Part shown: piece by piece, positions 28,278 to 38,883 of the stretch
Layout of the letters: each line of letters opens with the position of its first letter
Numbering within the stretch: position 1 is the stretch's first letter
DNA from: Spirulina sp. SIO3F2
GTDB taxonomy: Bacteria; Cyanobacteriota; Cyanobacteriia; Cyanobacteriales; Spirulinaceae
DNA: 54,450 bases
Direction: 5' to 3'
NCBI GenBank assembly: GCA_010672165.1
Contig: JAAHHN010000017.1
Location: forward strand, 1 to 54,450
Position numbers and translations under genes: made by a program
Notes under the pieces: generated by a model
Database searches by the model: none
What the model saw: only the letters and a program-made list of their open reading frames with translations
Told to the model about the DNA's origin: nothing

Positions 28278-29450
28278 ATGCTAAATCCCAACTTGGATGA
28301 GATCCAACTCACCAAAGAAGAATATGAGCGGTATGCGCGTCATATCATCCTGCCGGAGGTGGGTCTAGAGGGGCAAAAACGCCTCAAAGCCGCCTCGGTG
28401 CTTTGCATTGGCACGGGCGGACTCGGTTCCCCCCTGCTGCTCTATCTCGCTGCTGCTGGCATCGGCCGCATCGGCATTGTGGACTTTGATGTGGTGGATC
28501 ATTCCAACCTCCAGCGTCAGGTGATCCATGCCACCTCGATGGTGGGTAAGCCCAAAATCGAGTCGGCTAAGCACCGCATCCTGGAAATCAATCCCTACGC
28601 TCAGGTGGATCTCTACAACACCGCCCTTAGCTCAGCAAATGCCCTCGACATCATGCGTCCCTATGATGTGATTGTGGATGGCACTGATAACTTCCCGACG
28701 CGCTACCTTACCAACGACGCTTGCGTCCTCCTCGACAAGCCCAATGTCTATGGTTCCATTTTCCGGTTTGAGGGTCAGGCGACGGTCTTTAACTATGAAG
28801 GCGGGCCAAACTACCGCGACCTCTATCCCGAACCCCCACCGCCGGGGATGGTGCCCTCTTGTGCTGAGGGGGGAGTGCTGGGTGTGCTACCTGGCATCAT
28901 CGGGGTGATTCAGGCCACTGAAGCGATCAAGATTATTTTGGGTTCCAAAGATACCCTCAGCGGGCGTCTGTTGCTCTACGATGCCCTCAAGATGAAGTTC
29001 CGCGAACTCAAGCTACGCCCCAATCCGGAGCGCCCAGTCATTGAGAAGCTCATTGACTATCAGCAGTTCTGCGGTATTCCCGATGCCAATGCCCAAGCTC
29101 AAGAGGAGAAAAACGCTGTGCAAGAAATGACCGTGACGGAGTTAAAGGAACTCCTGGATAGTGATGCCCAGGATTATGTGCTCATTGATGTGCGTAATCC
29201 CAATGAATACGAGATTGCTCAGATCCCTGGTTCGGTGTTGATTCCGCTGCCGGATATTCAAGATGGTTCAGGGGTTGAGAAGGTGAAGGAAGTGCTCAAC
29301 GGCCATCGTTTGATTGCCCATTGCAAGATGGGGGGACGTTCTGCGAAAGCGCTGGGCATTTTGCAGGAGCATGGCATTGAAGGCACAAACGTGGTGGGTG
29401 GCATCACCGCTTGGAGTAATGAGGTGGATTCTTCTGTGCCGACTTATTAA
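28278..29450 (+). CDS. moeB: Molybdopterin-synthase adenylyltransferase MoeB with rhodanese domain
   Basis: 390 residues. The ThiF/E1-like domain (about 10-255) has the ATP loop GTGGLGSPLLLYLAAAG, DFDVVDHSNLQRQV and DGTDNFPTRYL. The catalytic-region Cys is in VPSCAEGGVLG. A rhodanese domain (about 280-390) carries the active-site Cys in IAHCKMGGRSAKAL. It adenylates the C-terminal glycine of a small sulfur carrier (MoaD or ThiS type), and the rhodanese supplies sulfur, as in MOCS3/Uba4. The zinc CxxC pairs of E. coli MoeB are not evident, which is usual in the cyanobacterial branch. A terminator follows. Confidence 0.92.
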   Translation: MLNPNLDEIQLTKEEYERYARHIILPEVGLEGQKRLKAASVLCIGTGGLGSPLLLYLAAAGIGRIGIVDFDVVDHSNLQRQVIHATSMVGKPKIESAKHRILEINPYAQVDLYNTALSSANALDIMRPYDVIVDGTDNFPTRYLTNDACVLLDKPNVYGSIFRFEGQATVFNYEGGPNYRDLYPEPPPPGMVPSCAEGGVLGVLPGIIGVIQATEAIKIILGSKDTLSGRLLLYDALKMKFRELKLRPNPERPVIEKLIDYQQFCGIPDANAQAQEEKNAVQEMTVTELKELLDSDAQDYVLIDVRNPNEYEIAQIPGSVLIPLPDIQDGSGVEKVKEVLNGHRLIAHCKMGGRSAKALGILQEHGIEGTNVVGGITAWSNEVDSSVPTY

Positions 29451-29483
29451 TGTTTGATTGATTGGTTTAGTTTGATTTGCGAT

Positions 29484-29519
29484 CGCTCTCCTTAATCAAA
29501 AGGGGGGCGTTTTTGTTTT
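29484..29519 (+). terminator. Rho-independent terminator of moeB
   Basis: CGCTCTCCTT pairs with AAGGGGGGCG (ten pairs including three G-U) around a six-base loop and is followed by TTTTTGTTTT. It begins 34 bp after the moeB stop. Confidence 0.75.
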
Positions 29520-29583
29520 GGCGCAACCACAGAGGAATTACGCTTACAATATCCAATATCCCTCTTTTGTTATGCTGGCAGAT

Positions 29584-31599
29584 TCAGCTTTTCGGATTTT
29601 CAATAGCGATCGGGAGTTTGATTGTAAACAATGCACCTCCTCCCAAAACAGAATCACAAGTTAACGTGCCACCATGTTTTTCAGTAATGATTTGGTAGCT
29701 AATTGAGAGCCCCAAACCCGTCCCTTGACCGACCGATTTGGTGGTGAAGAAGGGATCAAAAAGGTGATCGCAGGTAGTAGAATTCATCCCTGGACCATTA
29801 TCCTTGATTTTGATGAGTACTGATTCTACTTCTGCCAATGTTTGGATCGTGATCAAGGGTGATAAGTTTTCACCGGTCTGCTCTTCGATTGCATCAATAC
29901 TATTGCTAATAATATTGATAAAGACTTGGTTCAATTGGCCCGCATAGCATTCAATAAAAGGTAACTCACCATATTCTTTGATGACCTGAATTTCTGGTCG
30001 CCCACTCTGAGCACGTAAGCGGGTTTGTAAAATAGTGAGAGTGCTATCTAAACCTTTATGGATATCTACAGCCTTCACAGTTGCTTCATCGAGTCGTGAG
30101 AAGTTGCGCAATGAATTGACAATGACTTGAATCCGCTCAGTGCCCACTTTTATGGATTGAAGCAGCTTAACAAAATCAGTTTTCAAAAATTCTAAATCGA
30201 TATCTTCAATTGTGCTTTGAACATTGGGATGAGGGTGAGGATAATAGTGCTGATATTGCTCTAATACACTCAACAAATCTTGGACGTACTCTTTGGCTGG
30301 TTCGAGATTACCGTGAATAAAACTCACTGGATTATTGATTTCATGGGCCACTCCAGCGACCAATTGACCCAATGCAGACATCTTTTCCGATTGCACCATT
30401 TGCAATTGGGCTTGCTTGAGGTCATGAATCGCCTGAGCCAGCTCACTCGTGCGCTCTTGCACCCGCACCTCTAACTGATCCTTGGCTTGAGCCAGTTCAA
30501 TCGTGCGCTCCTGTACACGTTTTTCCAGTTCACGGTTAGTTGCTGCCGCCGCAGCTTGCTCCTGGCGCAACCGTCGCTGCCGCGCGGCTTGAACCCGCCA
30601 GAACACTATGGCTAAACTCAGGGCTAATGCCCCGAGGGCAAACGCGATAAGATCTAAGGGTCGAAGTTGTTGCTCGATATTCTCTTTAGGAATCACCAGT
30701 GCGATCGACCAATTGGCTTCTTGCATGGGGAGATAGGCGATATATTGCATTTGACCATCAATCGTTCGCAGCTCAATCCCCGCTTCCTGGTCAATCATTT
30801 GCTGTGCAACAGCAGCTAAATCTGTATTGATATCGTCGAGTAAACTCGTTGCGGGTTCCTCTTGGGTTGACATCCGCTCGACATCCGGATGCACCATCGC
30901 TCGACCATCAGAATTCAGCACAAATGCATAGCTTTTCGGACCATACTCCAGCATTGAGACCACTTCAGACACCAGATCAACAGTCACGGCATTATTAACA
31001 GCCCCCAAAATGCTAGGATTACGCCCAAATACATCAGCGTCGTCTGACTGCTCATTTGATGGGTTCGTTGTGGGGGACGTTTGCGACCAAATCGGTGTGG
31101 AGATCAAAATTTGGGTAACACCTGTGGTGGGCGAGATCACGGCATCACTCACAAAAGTCTTGCCTTGCATAACTTCTTGAAGATAGGCACGGTGGCGTAA
31201 ATCTTTGCGCTTAAGACCCGCTGAAGTATTGGCAACCAAATAACCATCGTTACCGATTAACGAGAGTTTGAACGGATCGACTGTTCGGGCTAGCTCACCC
31301 ATAAAGTAGGGCTCCATCGTTGACCAGTCTAAGGTCTGTACCGTTGGTGTGTTGGCGATCGCCTCCGTCTGAGACTTCAAGGTTGCTAGCCAGCGATCGA
31401 TTTCATTGGCACCATTTTGTACTTCCAAAAAGGCATTTTGCTTTAGACTTTCCAGCGTTACCCGTCGAATCACGCCATAGCTGTAGCAAGCGGCGATAGT
31501 CACAACGATGATGGCAGTGCCCGCCAGATATTGCGCCCAATTCATCTTTTGCAATAACGGATGAAGAGATGGGGACTGGGCTGGGTGGAGTCTAGCCAT
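29584..31599 (-). CDS. Membrane sensor histidine kinase with extracytoplasmic Cache-type domain
   Basis: 671 residues. One transmembrane helix is at about 20-44. A long extracytoplasmic domain (45-312) has Cache-type features (LSLIGNDGYLVANTSAG, RAYLQEVMQGKTFVSDAVISP, FVLNSDGRAMVHP). A second helix lies at about 316-336. A coiled coil with a repeated (R)VQERT.ELAQA motif (350-400) follows. The phospho-acceptor His is at 419 (GVAHEINNP), and the HATPase domain has N box SNSIDAIEE, KDNGPGMN and GTGLGLSIS. No HAMP domain is evident. The ligand is unknown and no response regulator is adjacent. Confidence 0.92.
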   Translation of the reverse strand: MARLHPAQSPSLHPLLQKMNWAQYLAGTAIIVVTIAACYSYGVIRRVTLESLKQNAFLEVQNGANEIDRWLATLKSQTEAIANTPTVQTLDWSTMEPYFMGELARTVDPFKLSLIGNDGYLVANTSAGLKRKDLRHRAYLQEVMQGKTFVSDAVISPTTGVTQILISTPIWSQTSPTTNPSNEQSDDADVFGRNPSILGAVNNAVTVDLVSEVVSMLEYGPKSYAFVLNSDGRAMVHPDVERMSTQEEPATSLLDDINTDLAAVAQQMIDQEAGIELRTIDGQMQYIAYLPMQEANWSIALVIPKENIEQQLRPLDLIAFALGALALSLAIVFWRVQAARQRRLRQEQAAAAATNRELEKRVQERTIELAQAKDQLEVRVQERTSELAQAIHDLKQAQLQMVQSEKMSALGQLVAGVAHEINNPVSFIHGNLEPAKEYVQDLLSVLEQYQHYYPHPHPNVQSTIEDIDLEFLKTDFVKLLQSIKVGTERIQVIVNSLRNFSRLDEATVKAVDIHKGLDSTLTILQTRLRAQSGRPEIQVIKEYGELPFIECYAGQLNQVFINIISNSIDAIEEQTGENLSPLITIQTLAEVESVLIKIKDNGPGMNSTTCDHLFDPFFTTKSVGQGTGLGLSISYQIITEKHGGTLTCDSVLGGGALFTIKLPIAIENPKS

Positions 31600-31847
31600 A
31601 ACGTTTTAGACAGTCATGGAATTTGAGGATTTAAGATGGATTAAGTAGGCCAGGGTAGAAAAGCTCAAGTAGATTGAGAGATATGAATATAGCTGTATCC
31701 TTTATCCCAAAAGGGACTCGGGGATCGTTTACAAACAGAAACATAGTTGCCTATTTCAAAGCTGACCTACTTAAACACAGCTTAAGCTTACTTATTTAGC
31801 ACTGTTGAATCAGGAGAGCTAGTAATATACCGTCATATAGCAAGGGT
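31600..31847. other. Upstream region of the histidine kinase gene
   Basis: AT-rich and free of genes. Promoter elements of the kinase are expected here, but I cannot point to a convincing pair. Confidence 0.35.
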
Positions 31848-32015
31848 TTATATCAGTAATTGTAAAATTGCTTTAGCTTTCTTCTGGGCGATCGCTTTGG
31901 CCATTTCACCATTTTTATCAACAAATCTCAGAGTCTACGCCCGCTTCTAGTAAAATCTTAACCCTGTCTCTAATTCTTGAGCTGAACGACTCTCAAAAGG
32001 GTGTTATTACGATCT
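31848..32015 (-). pseudogene. Ankyrin-repeat relic
   Basis: Minus-strand translation gives three pieces in different frames: NNTLLRVVQLKN, then RDRVKILLEAGVDSEI, then FVDKNGEMAKAIAQKKAKAILQLLI followed by a stop at 31850-31848. Together they follow the ankyrin consensus (NGxTALxxA...KxLLEAGAD...DKxGxTAxxIA). At least two frame changes or stops separate the pieces. It is too short and broken to be functional, and the rest of the gene is gone. Confidence 0.6.
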
Positions 32016-32132
32016 GTCGGCACTAAGTGTAGGATCAGTACCACGCTGGAGCGGCCATTGCATAGATGCTAGTACAGGACGGCAGAAATAAGCCATCCAT
32101 TCAAAATTCACAGAATGCCTGTTGTATAAGCA

Positions 32133-32160
32133 CTTTGAACTCTGAACTTTGAACTCTGAA
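32133..32160. repeat. Heptamer tandem repeat (STRR-like)
   Basis: Four units of CTYTGAA (CTTTGAA, CTCTGAA, CTTTGAA, CTCTGAA). Heptanucleotide short tandem repeats are a known feature of cyanobacterial genomes, mainly filamentous ones. Confidence 0.6.
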
Positions 32161-32211
32161 CTCCGCATCGCGGTACTAGGCTTTTGATGCTGCAAATGAA
32201 GGATGTAAAAA

Positions 32212-32226
32212 TGATGACAGCCCCTA
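32212..32226 (-). repeat. Solo terminal repeat of the MITE-like family
   Basis: TGATGACAGCCCCTA is the complement of the left terminal repeat (TAGGGGCTGTCATCA compared with TAGGGGCTGTCGTCA). No partner end is recognisable to its left. It lies 50 bp before the recG start codon. Confidence 0.45.
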
Positions 32227-32275
32227 GGGGCATCCCAGCGATCGCCTCCCCGTTCACCCCATCACTCCTTCACCC

Positions 32276-34788
<2,513 letters not shown>

Positions 34789-34792
<4 letters not shown>

Positions 34793-34806
34793 GGCGCGTC
34801 ATCAGT
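34789..34806 (+). repeat. Solo right terminal repeat of the MITE-like family at the recG stop codon
   Basis: TTAGGGCGCGTCATCAGT is identical over 18 bases to the right terminal repeat of copy 1 (read on the minus strand). Bases 2-4 are the recG stop codon. The rest of the element is not recognisable downstream. Confidence 0.7.
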
Positions 34807-35106
34807 GGCCTCTTGCCCGCCGCTTGACGGAGCCTCGCACCCAGCGATTTTAGATGAGAGCTATGAATAATGTTGGCTAAGCAGAATTATTAAATTAGGT
34901 AACGTTTAGGAACTTTTGCAATCCCCAGACATCTATTCGACTTGAGGGAATCCTGCTGGATTGCTCCGGAGACTGCGCCAACTGCTAGGAAGAATTTGGA
35001 TATTGATTTCTATCACACACACCAAATCACATTATCCTATGAGTAAAAACAGACGATCTAGCGTTGTTGATTTTTTGTACCTTCACATTGGCGTATCCCA
35101 GCAAAT
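34807..35106. other. Intergenic region between recG and the PEP-CTERM gene
   Basis: No gene and no RNA is recognised. The first 50 bases are GC-rich and could be the eroded interior of a repeat. The rest is AT-rich. Confidence 0.35.
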
Positions 35107-35175
35107 TCACGGATAACAGTCGCTTTTAACATTTCCTCTCACGGAAAAATAAGTAAAATTCCGTATCTTCACGGA
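35107..35175 (+). promoter_or_regulatory. Array of three TCACGGA boxes upstream of the PEP-CTERM gene
   Basis: TCACGGA occurs at 35107-35113, 35139-35145 and 35169-35175. The spacings of 32 and 30 bp are about three helical turns, so the boxes face the same side of the DNA. TTTAC boxes follow at 35179, 35200 and 35211. The last two are 11 bp apart, as for an OmpR/PhoB-type activator. The gene starts 180 bp downstream. Confidence 0.45.
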
Positions 35176-35355
35176 AGATTTACAGACTTTGACCGGACAT
35201 TTACTGAAACTTTACGCATTTTCTCGAAACTGATCGTTTAATAGAGACAAGAGGGGCATCGGTCGATTGGCAATATTTCATTCACTGTCACCTGGCTAAA
35301 TATTACAGACGAACCTTGGAGGGAGACCGCAGGTCTAGGGAGGAAAACAAAAACA

Positions 35356-36474
35356 ATGAAACAGTCTAAGCACATATCTAGGATGGCCCAATGGCTGGCT
35401 GGTGCTGCTGTGTTGGCTAGCGCAGGCGCGATCGCTGCTGCCCCGGTTCGAGCACAGTCGGGAGCGCCAAACTTATCGATGGCCATTTCCTTTGATCAAG
35501 GCGAGACACAATTTCGCACTTACACTCATAGTCCAGACCCCGATAGTTTGTACGAGTATGGTGAGAGCGCTGCCGTTCGTGCTCTAACCGATGGTGATAT
35601 CACAACCAATGTGGAGTTGTGGTACAAGGCTGAAACACCAGCGATTACGAACGATGACATCATCGATTCAAATCTGGGGACATCAGGAGCGAATAATAGT
35701 GAGAGTGTGGCTCGGAATGTGGGATTTACTGCGACCAACGGCAATCGTCAAGTTCGTGTGTCGAGTGTAACGGCGGATGAATGGGATGTTTACGGTCAGC
35801 AATGGGTGAATGAGTTCATTGGCAAATACACTCCCTTTGCTAGTGCGATGGAGAACCTGAGTGAACCGGCTCAAGTGGTTTTTCAAGAGTCGTTCCGCCA
35901 TGCTGGTTTGGGTGACCCCAATGTCGCAGAGTTTTCACTTGATGAAGACGGGAATATTACCCTCCAAACCGTTGGCTTTTATGACCTCAGTCCCGTTATT
36001 GAAGCCCGTACGACAGAGAAAAAGCTTGCAGCCGAAGCAGTGGTTGCCCTAGCGGCTGCCCCACCGCCTGTTAAAGCGGCGGCAGCTGCGAAAGAAGGTC
36101 TCACTGTTGAGCAACTTGATGAGAAAATCGAGACCGCTAAAGCAGCAGCGGAAGGGCTTGACGCAATCCTTCTCGCGCTCGAAGAGCTGGAAGAGCTTGA
36201 GAAAACGTTGCAAGCGAGTGAAGTTGCTAAGGTTGAAATTTATGAGGATGGCGAACTGACCGCCACCGAATATGCTTACACCTTTGAGCTGATTGAAACT
36301 GGCTTTGTGGCGAGGGATGATGGTGAATCTTATTCAGGTTTAGCTGAATGGGTTTACTCTGGTGAGAGCGGTGATGCACCTGCGTCTGAGGCCGTGCCGG
36401 AACCGGGTTTCTTGCTCGGGGCGGCGATCGCGGGTGGTCTATTCCGTGCCGCTAAACGCCGTAGCCAACGTTAA
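35356..36474 (+). CDS. Exported PEP-CTERM sorted protein of unknown function
   Basis: 372 residues. A signal peptide (about 1-32, ending PVRAQS) is followed by a mostly beta-predicted domain (35-235) with an ELWYKAETPA patch. An Ala/Glu-rich helical segment (240-300, ALEELEELEKTLQASE) is probably coiled coil. The C-terminus AVPEPGFLLGAAIAGGLF followed by RAAKRRSQR is a textbook PEP-CTERM signal: Val-Pro-Glu-Pro, one hydrophobic helix and a basic tail. Such proteins are processed by an exosortase and are linked to exopolysaccharide or envelope. No exosortase is in this window. A terminator follows directly. Confidence 0.82.
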   Translation: MKQSKHISRMAQWLAGAAVLASAGAIAAAPVRAQSGAPNLSMAISFDQGETQFRTYTHSPDPDSLYEYGESAAVRALTDGDITTNVELWYKAETPAITNDDIIDSNLGTSGANNSESVARNVGFTATNGNRQVRVSSVTADEWDVYGQQWVNEFIGKYTPFASAMENLSEPAQVVFQESFRHAGLGDPNVAEFSLDEDGNITLQTVGFYDLSPVIEARTTEKKLAAEAVVALAAAPPPVKAAAAAKEGLTVEQLDEKIETAKAAAEGLDAILLALEELEELEKTLQASEVAKVEIYEDGELTATEYAYTFELIETGFVARDDGESYSGLAEWVYSGESGDAPASEAVPEPGFLLGAAIAGGLFRAAKRRSQR

Positions 36475-36498
36475 ATTTAATCCTCTCTAGCATCCTCC

Positions 36499-36540
36499 AC
36501 AATGGGAGTTAGTCTTTGGGCTAGCTCCCATTGTTGTTTC
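36499..36540 (+). terminator. Rho-independent terminator of the PEP-CTERM gene
   Basis: ACAATGGGAGTTAG and CTAGCTCCCATTGT form a 14-pair stem (one G-T) with an eight-base loop, followed by TGTTTCTGTCTTT. It begins 24 bp after the stop codon. Its presence argues that the next gene starts downstream, at ATG 36552. Confidence 0.8.
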
Positions 36541-36551
36541 TGTCTTTCCCC

Positions 36552-37460
36552 ATGACTTTGCCGACTTTTTTGCTTCTTGGTGCCCCTAAAGCTGGAACCA
36601 CTGCGCTTTATTACGTATTGCAGCAACATCCCCAGGTGTTTATGAGTGCGGTAAAGGAGCCTCATTTTTTTGCTTTTGCTGATGCCCAAGCGGCTCAGTT
36701 TAATGGCCCCCGAGACGATCGCGGTGAACTCACAACGCGCTCGGTTACGGATGTATCCGCTTATAAAGCTTTGTTTGCCGGCGCAACTGAAATGGCACGA
36801 GGCGAAGCGTCAACAATGTATCTCTACTATCCTCAGGTGCCAGAACGGATCGCCCATTATGCACCTGAGATGAAGTTGGTGGCAATTCTACGGAACCCCA
36901 TCGATCGCGCCTTCTCTCATTTTTTACACCTGCGGCGGGAGGGACGGGAGGGTTTAACGGATTTTGCCCAGGCGTTAGCTGCGGAACCGGAGCGGATTGC
37001 TCAGGGTTGGTCACCGGCTTGGCATTATCAGGCGGTGGGCAATTATACAGAACAACTCCCGCGTTATTGGCAGCAGTTTCCCCGTCAGCAGTTGCGGATT
37101 TATCTCTATGAAGATTGGCAGCGCGATCCGGCAGGGTTTTTGTGCGATCTGTTTGAGTTTATTGGGGTTGATTCGGGGTTTGAAGCGCAGTTGGGCGATC
37201 GCGCCAACACCACGACCCAAGTTCAAAAAAACCTCGGTATTCACGATTTTCTCACCCAAGAGAATCCCCTCAAATCGATATTAAGGCGTTTAATCCCGGC
37301 TCGGATTCGTCAGCCTTTAGCGGCTAAAGCTTATCGTGCCAATGTTGATGCGCCGCCCCAACTCACTCCAGCGTTACGGACTCAATTGTTGCCCCAGTTC
37401 CGGGAGGGGATTTTGCGGACTCAGGAGCTGATTGGGCGCGATCTGTCCCATTGGTTGTGA
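36552..37460 (+). CDS. PAPS-dependent sulfotransferase domain protein
   Basis: 302 residues from ATG 36552. A start at 36531 would fall inside the terminator stem of the previous gene. The 5'-phosphosulfate loop is LLLGAPKAGTTALYYVLQQH and the 3'-phosphate motif is AILRNPIDRAFSHF, both typical of Sulfotransfer family proteins that move sulfate from PAPS to a carbohydrate or other hydroxyl. KEPHFFAF, RGEASTMYLYYPQVPERI and YEDWQRDPAGFLCDLFEFIGVD are also conserved. In cyanobacteria such enzymes often modify exopolysaccharides, but the acceptor here is unknown. Confidence 0.88.
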   Translation: MTLPTFLLLGAPKAGTTALYYVLQQHPQVFMSAVKEPHFFAFADAQAAQFNGPRDDRGELTTRSVTDVSAYKALFAGATEMARGEASTMYLYYPQVPERIAHYAPEMKLVAILRNPIDRAFSHFLHLRREGREGLTDFAQALAAEPERIAQGWSPAWHYQAVGNYTEQLPRYWQQFPRQQLRIYLYEDWQRDPAGFLCDLFEFIGVDSGFEAQLGDRANTTTQVQKNLGIHDFLTQENPLKSILRRLIPARIRQPLAAKAYRANVDAPPQLTPALRTQLLPQFREGILRTQELIGRDLSHWL

Positions 37461-37527
37461 GCTATGGTGATACGCTACCCGGACGTTCTGAGTCGCAATC
37501 ACGCCAGGATGAGATCAAAATCATTCC

Positions 37528-37577
37528 CCCTTGGGAGAGGTGGTCGGGCATAGCGTTGACCGGGGTGGGTTTTGTGG
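37528..37577 (+). repeat. Dispersed repeat R2, copy A
   Basis: Contains TTGGGAGAGGTGGTCGGGCA followed by TAGCGTTGACCGGGGTGGGT. The same about 47-bp core, with a handful of changes, is present in reverse orientation at 46242-46287. It does not code for a protein. Confidence 0.6.
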
Positions 37578-37705
37578 GACGTTCCCAGCCGCTGGCGGCG
37601 TCACCCCCCTTACACTAGACGCTTTGCGGCTTCCCGCAGGGTAGGGGGGAAGGGGGGAGCGCAGGTCTTCGCTTGAGGAAACCCGAGATCCCCCCGGCTG
37701 TGCCG

Positions 37706-37724
37706 ACCCCCTTGGTAAGGGGGT
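37706..37724. terminator. Hairpin at the end of the TPR frame
   Basis: ACCCCCTT and AAGGGGGT pair perfectly around a three-base loop, immediately downstream of the minus-strand TPR frame (stop at 37728-37726). There is no T-run, so its role as a terminator is uncertain. Such G/C-run hairpins are common dispersed repeats. Confidence 0.35.
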
Positions 37725-37725
37725 T

Positions 37726-38883
37726 CTACTCGTCCTCGCCGAGCAGCGCTTGCAAGGTGGTGGGGTCGGCGATGCCTTGGAGGATCGCGTGGATAATCAT
37801 GGAGTCTTCAAAGTCTAATGGGCCCATCAGGGTGGCTTCGTCACGTTCCCCTTCCAAAATACGGCGTTGAGTTTCAATCAATTTGGTCGCTGAGTTTGGA
37901 GCCGACTGCATCGCAGTTTCTAATTTCTCAAGGGCATCTACATCACCATTTACAGCCATAACAGTACCAAGAATTAATGATCTGATTGATGGTGTAAATT
38001 TCTGGAGCCCATACTGGATTTTTACATAAAAGACTTTAGCCTTCTGCCGATAGATTCTTTCCTCGGATGCCAGTCCTTGCTTCTCAGCAATCTCAACCAA
38101 GATTTTGTATATCTTCCAGATCTCGGCGGCGGTGGGGTCAAAGGTTTGCCAAATCTCTAGGGCAGCTTTAGCGTATTGGTGTGCAGTGGTAAGGTCACTA
38201 GAACTGGGATGAGGTTGGCTTTGGAGAAGCATAGCAAGATCAGTGAGGACTGTAGATCGAAGAATAGGTTGATTGATTTGACGAAAAACTTCAGCAGTCT
38301 TCTCGTACCAAGCTTTTGCCACCTCGATTTGTCCTACTCGTTGGTTGACTATTGCTAACTGATGCCACGTGGTAGCTGTGCCCGCTGAATCTCCCTGCGA
38401 TTCCCAAAGTCTTGCTGCTTCTCGATAGTGATGCTCTGCTGCCTCCCACTGCTGTGCCTTCCCATAGATCACACCCAATTGATGCCATGTCTTGGCCTCA
38501 CTCAATGGTTCACCCAACTGTTGAAAGGTAAATAGCACTTCCTGATAAAGTTTTGCTGCCTCTTTCAAATCGTCTTGCTTTATTGCCAGATTTCCAAGTT
38601 TCCCTTTAACAATAGCTGTGCTTCGAACGCCGCTTCTTTCCTGAGCCAAAGCTAGAGATGTTTCATACGCCGATCGCGCTCCAGCCCAATCTCTCATATC
38701 TATTAGCACATCTCCCAGATCGCTATAGAACAATCCCTGTTGTAACTTTACGTCATCGTCAATCTGTCCTAGCTCTTCTAACATGGCAAGGCCTGCCCGG
38801 TAGTATTCTGCTGCCTGTGCCACTTTACCCTGGGCTTTTAGGCAAAGCCCGATTCTATTCAGCGTTTGGCATCGATTATAGCT
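37726..38883 (-). pseudogene. TPR C-terminal region of the CHAT-NB-ARC protein, out of frame by one base
   Basis: About 385 codons. The frame continues upstream of the nominal GTG at 38823 and reads SYNRCQTLNRIGLCLKAQGK before AQAAEYYRAGLAMLEELG, which is clean TPR sequence overlapping the stop codon of the upstream gene (38859). At least five further TPR units follow, for example AKTWHQLGVIYGKAQQWEAA, ending in an acidic tail (LQALLGEDE). Joining the two frames needs one extra base near the G tract 38885-38888 (C tract on the coding strand). I read it as the C-terminal third of the CHAT gene, split by a one-base deletion. Re-initiation as a separate protein or a -1 ribosomal shift are alternatives. 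Confidence 0.7.

Noticed and set aside
37461-37725. Possible small gene in the gap after the sulfotransferase
   Set aside because: The gap consists of dispersed repeats and G/C-run hairpins without a coding pattern.
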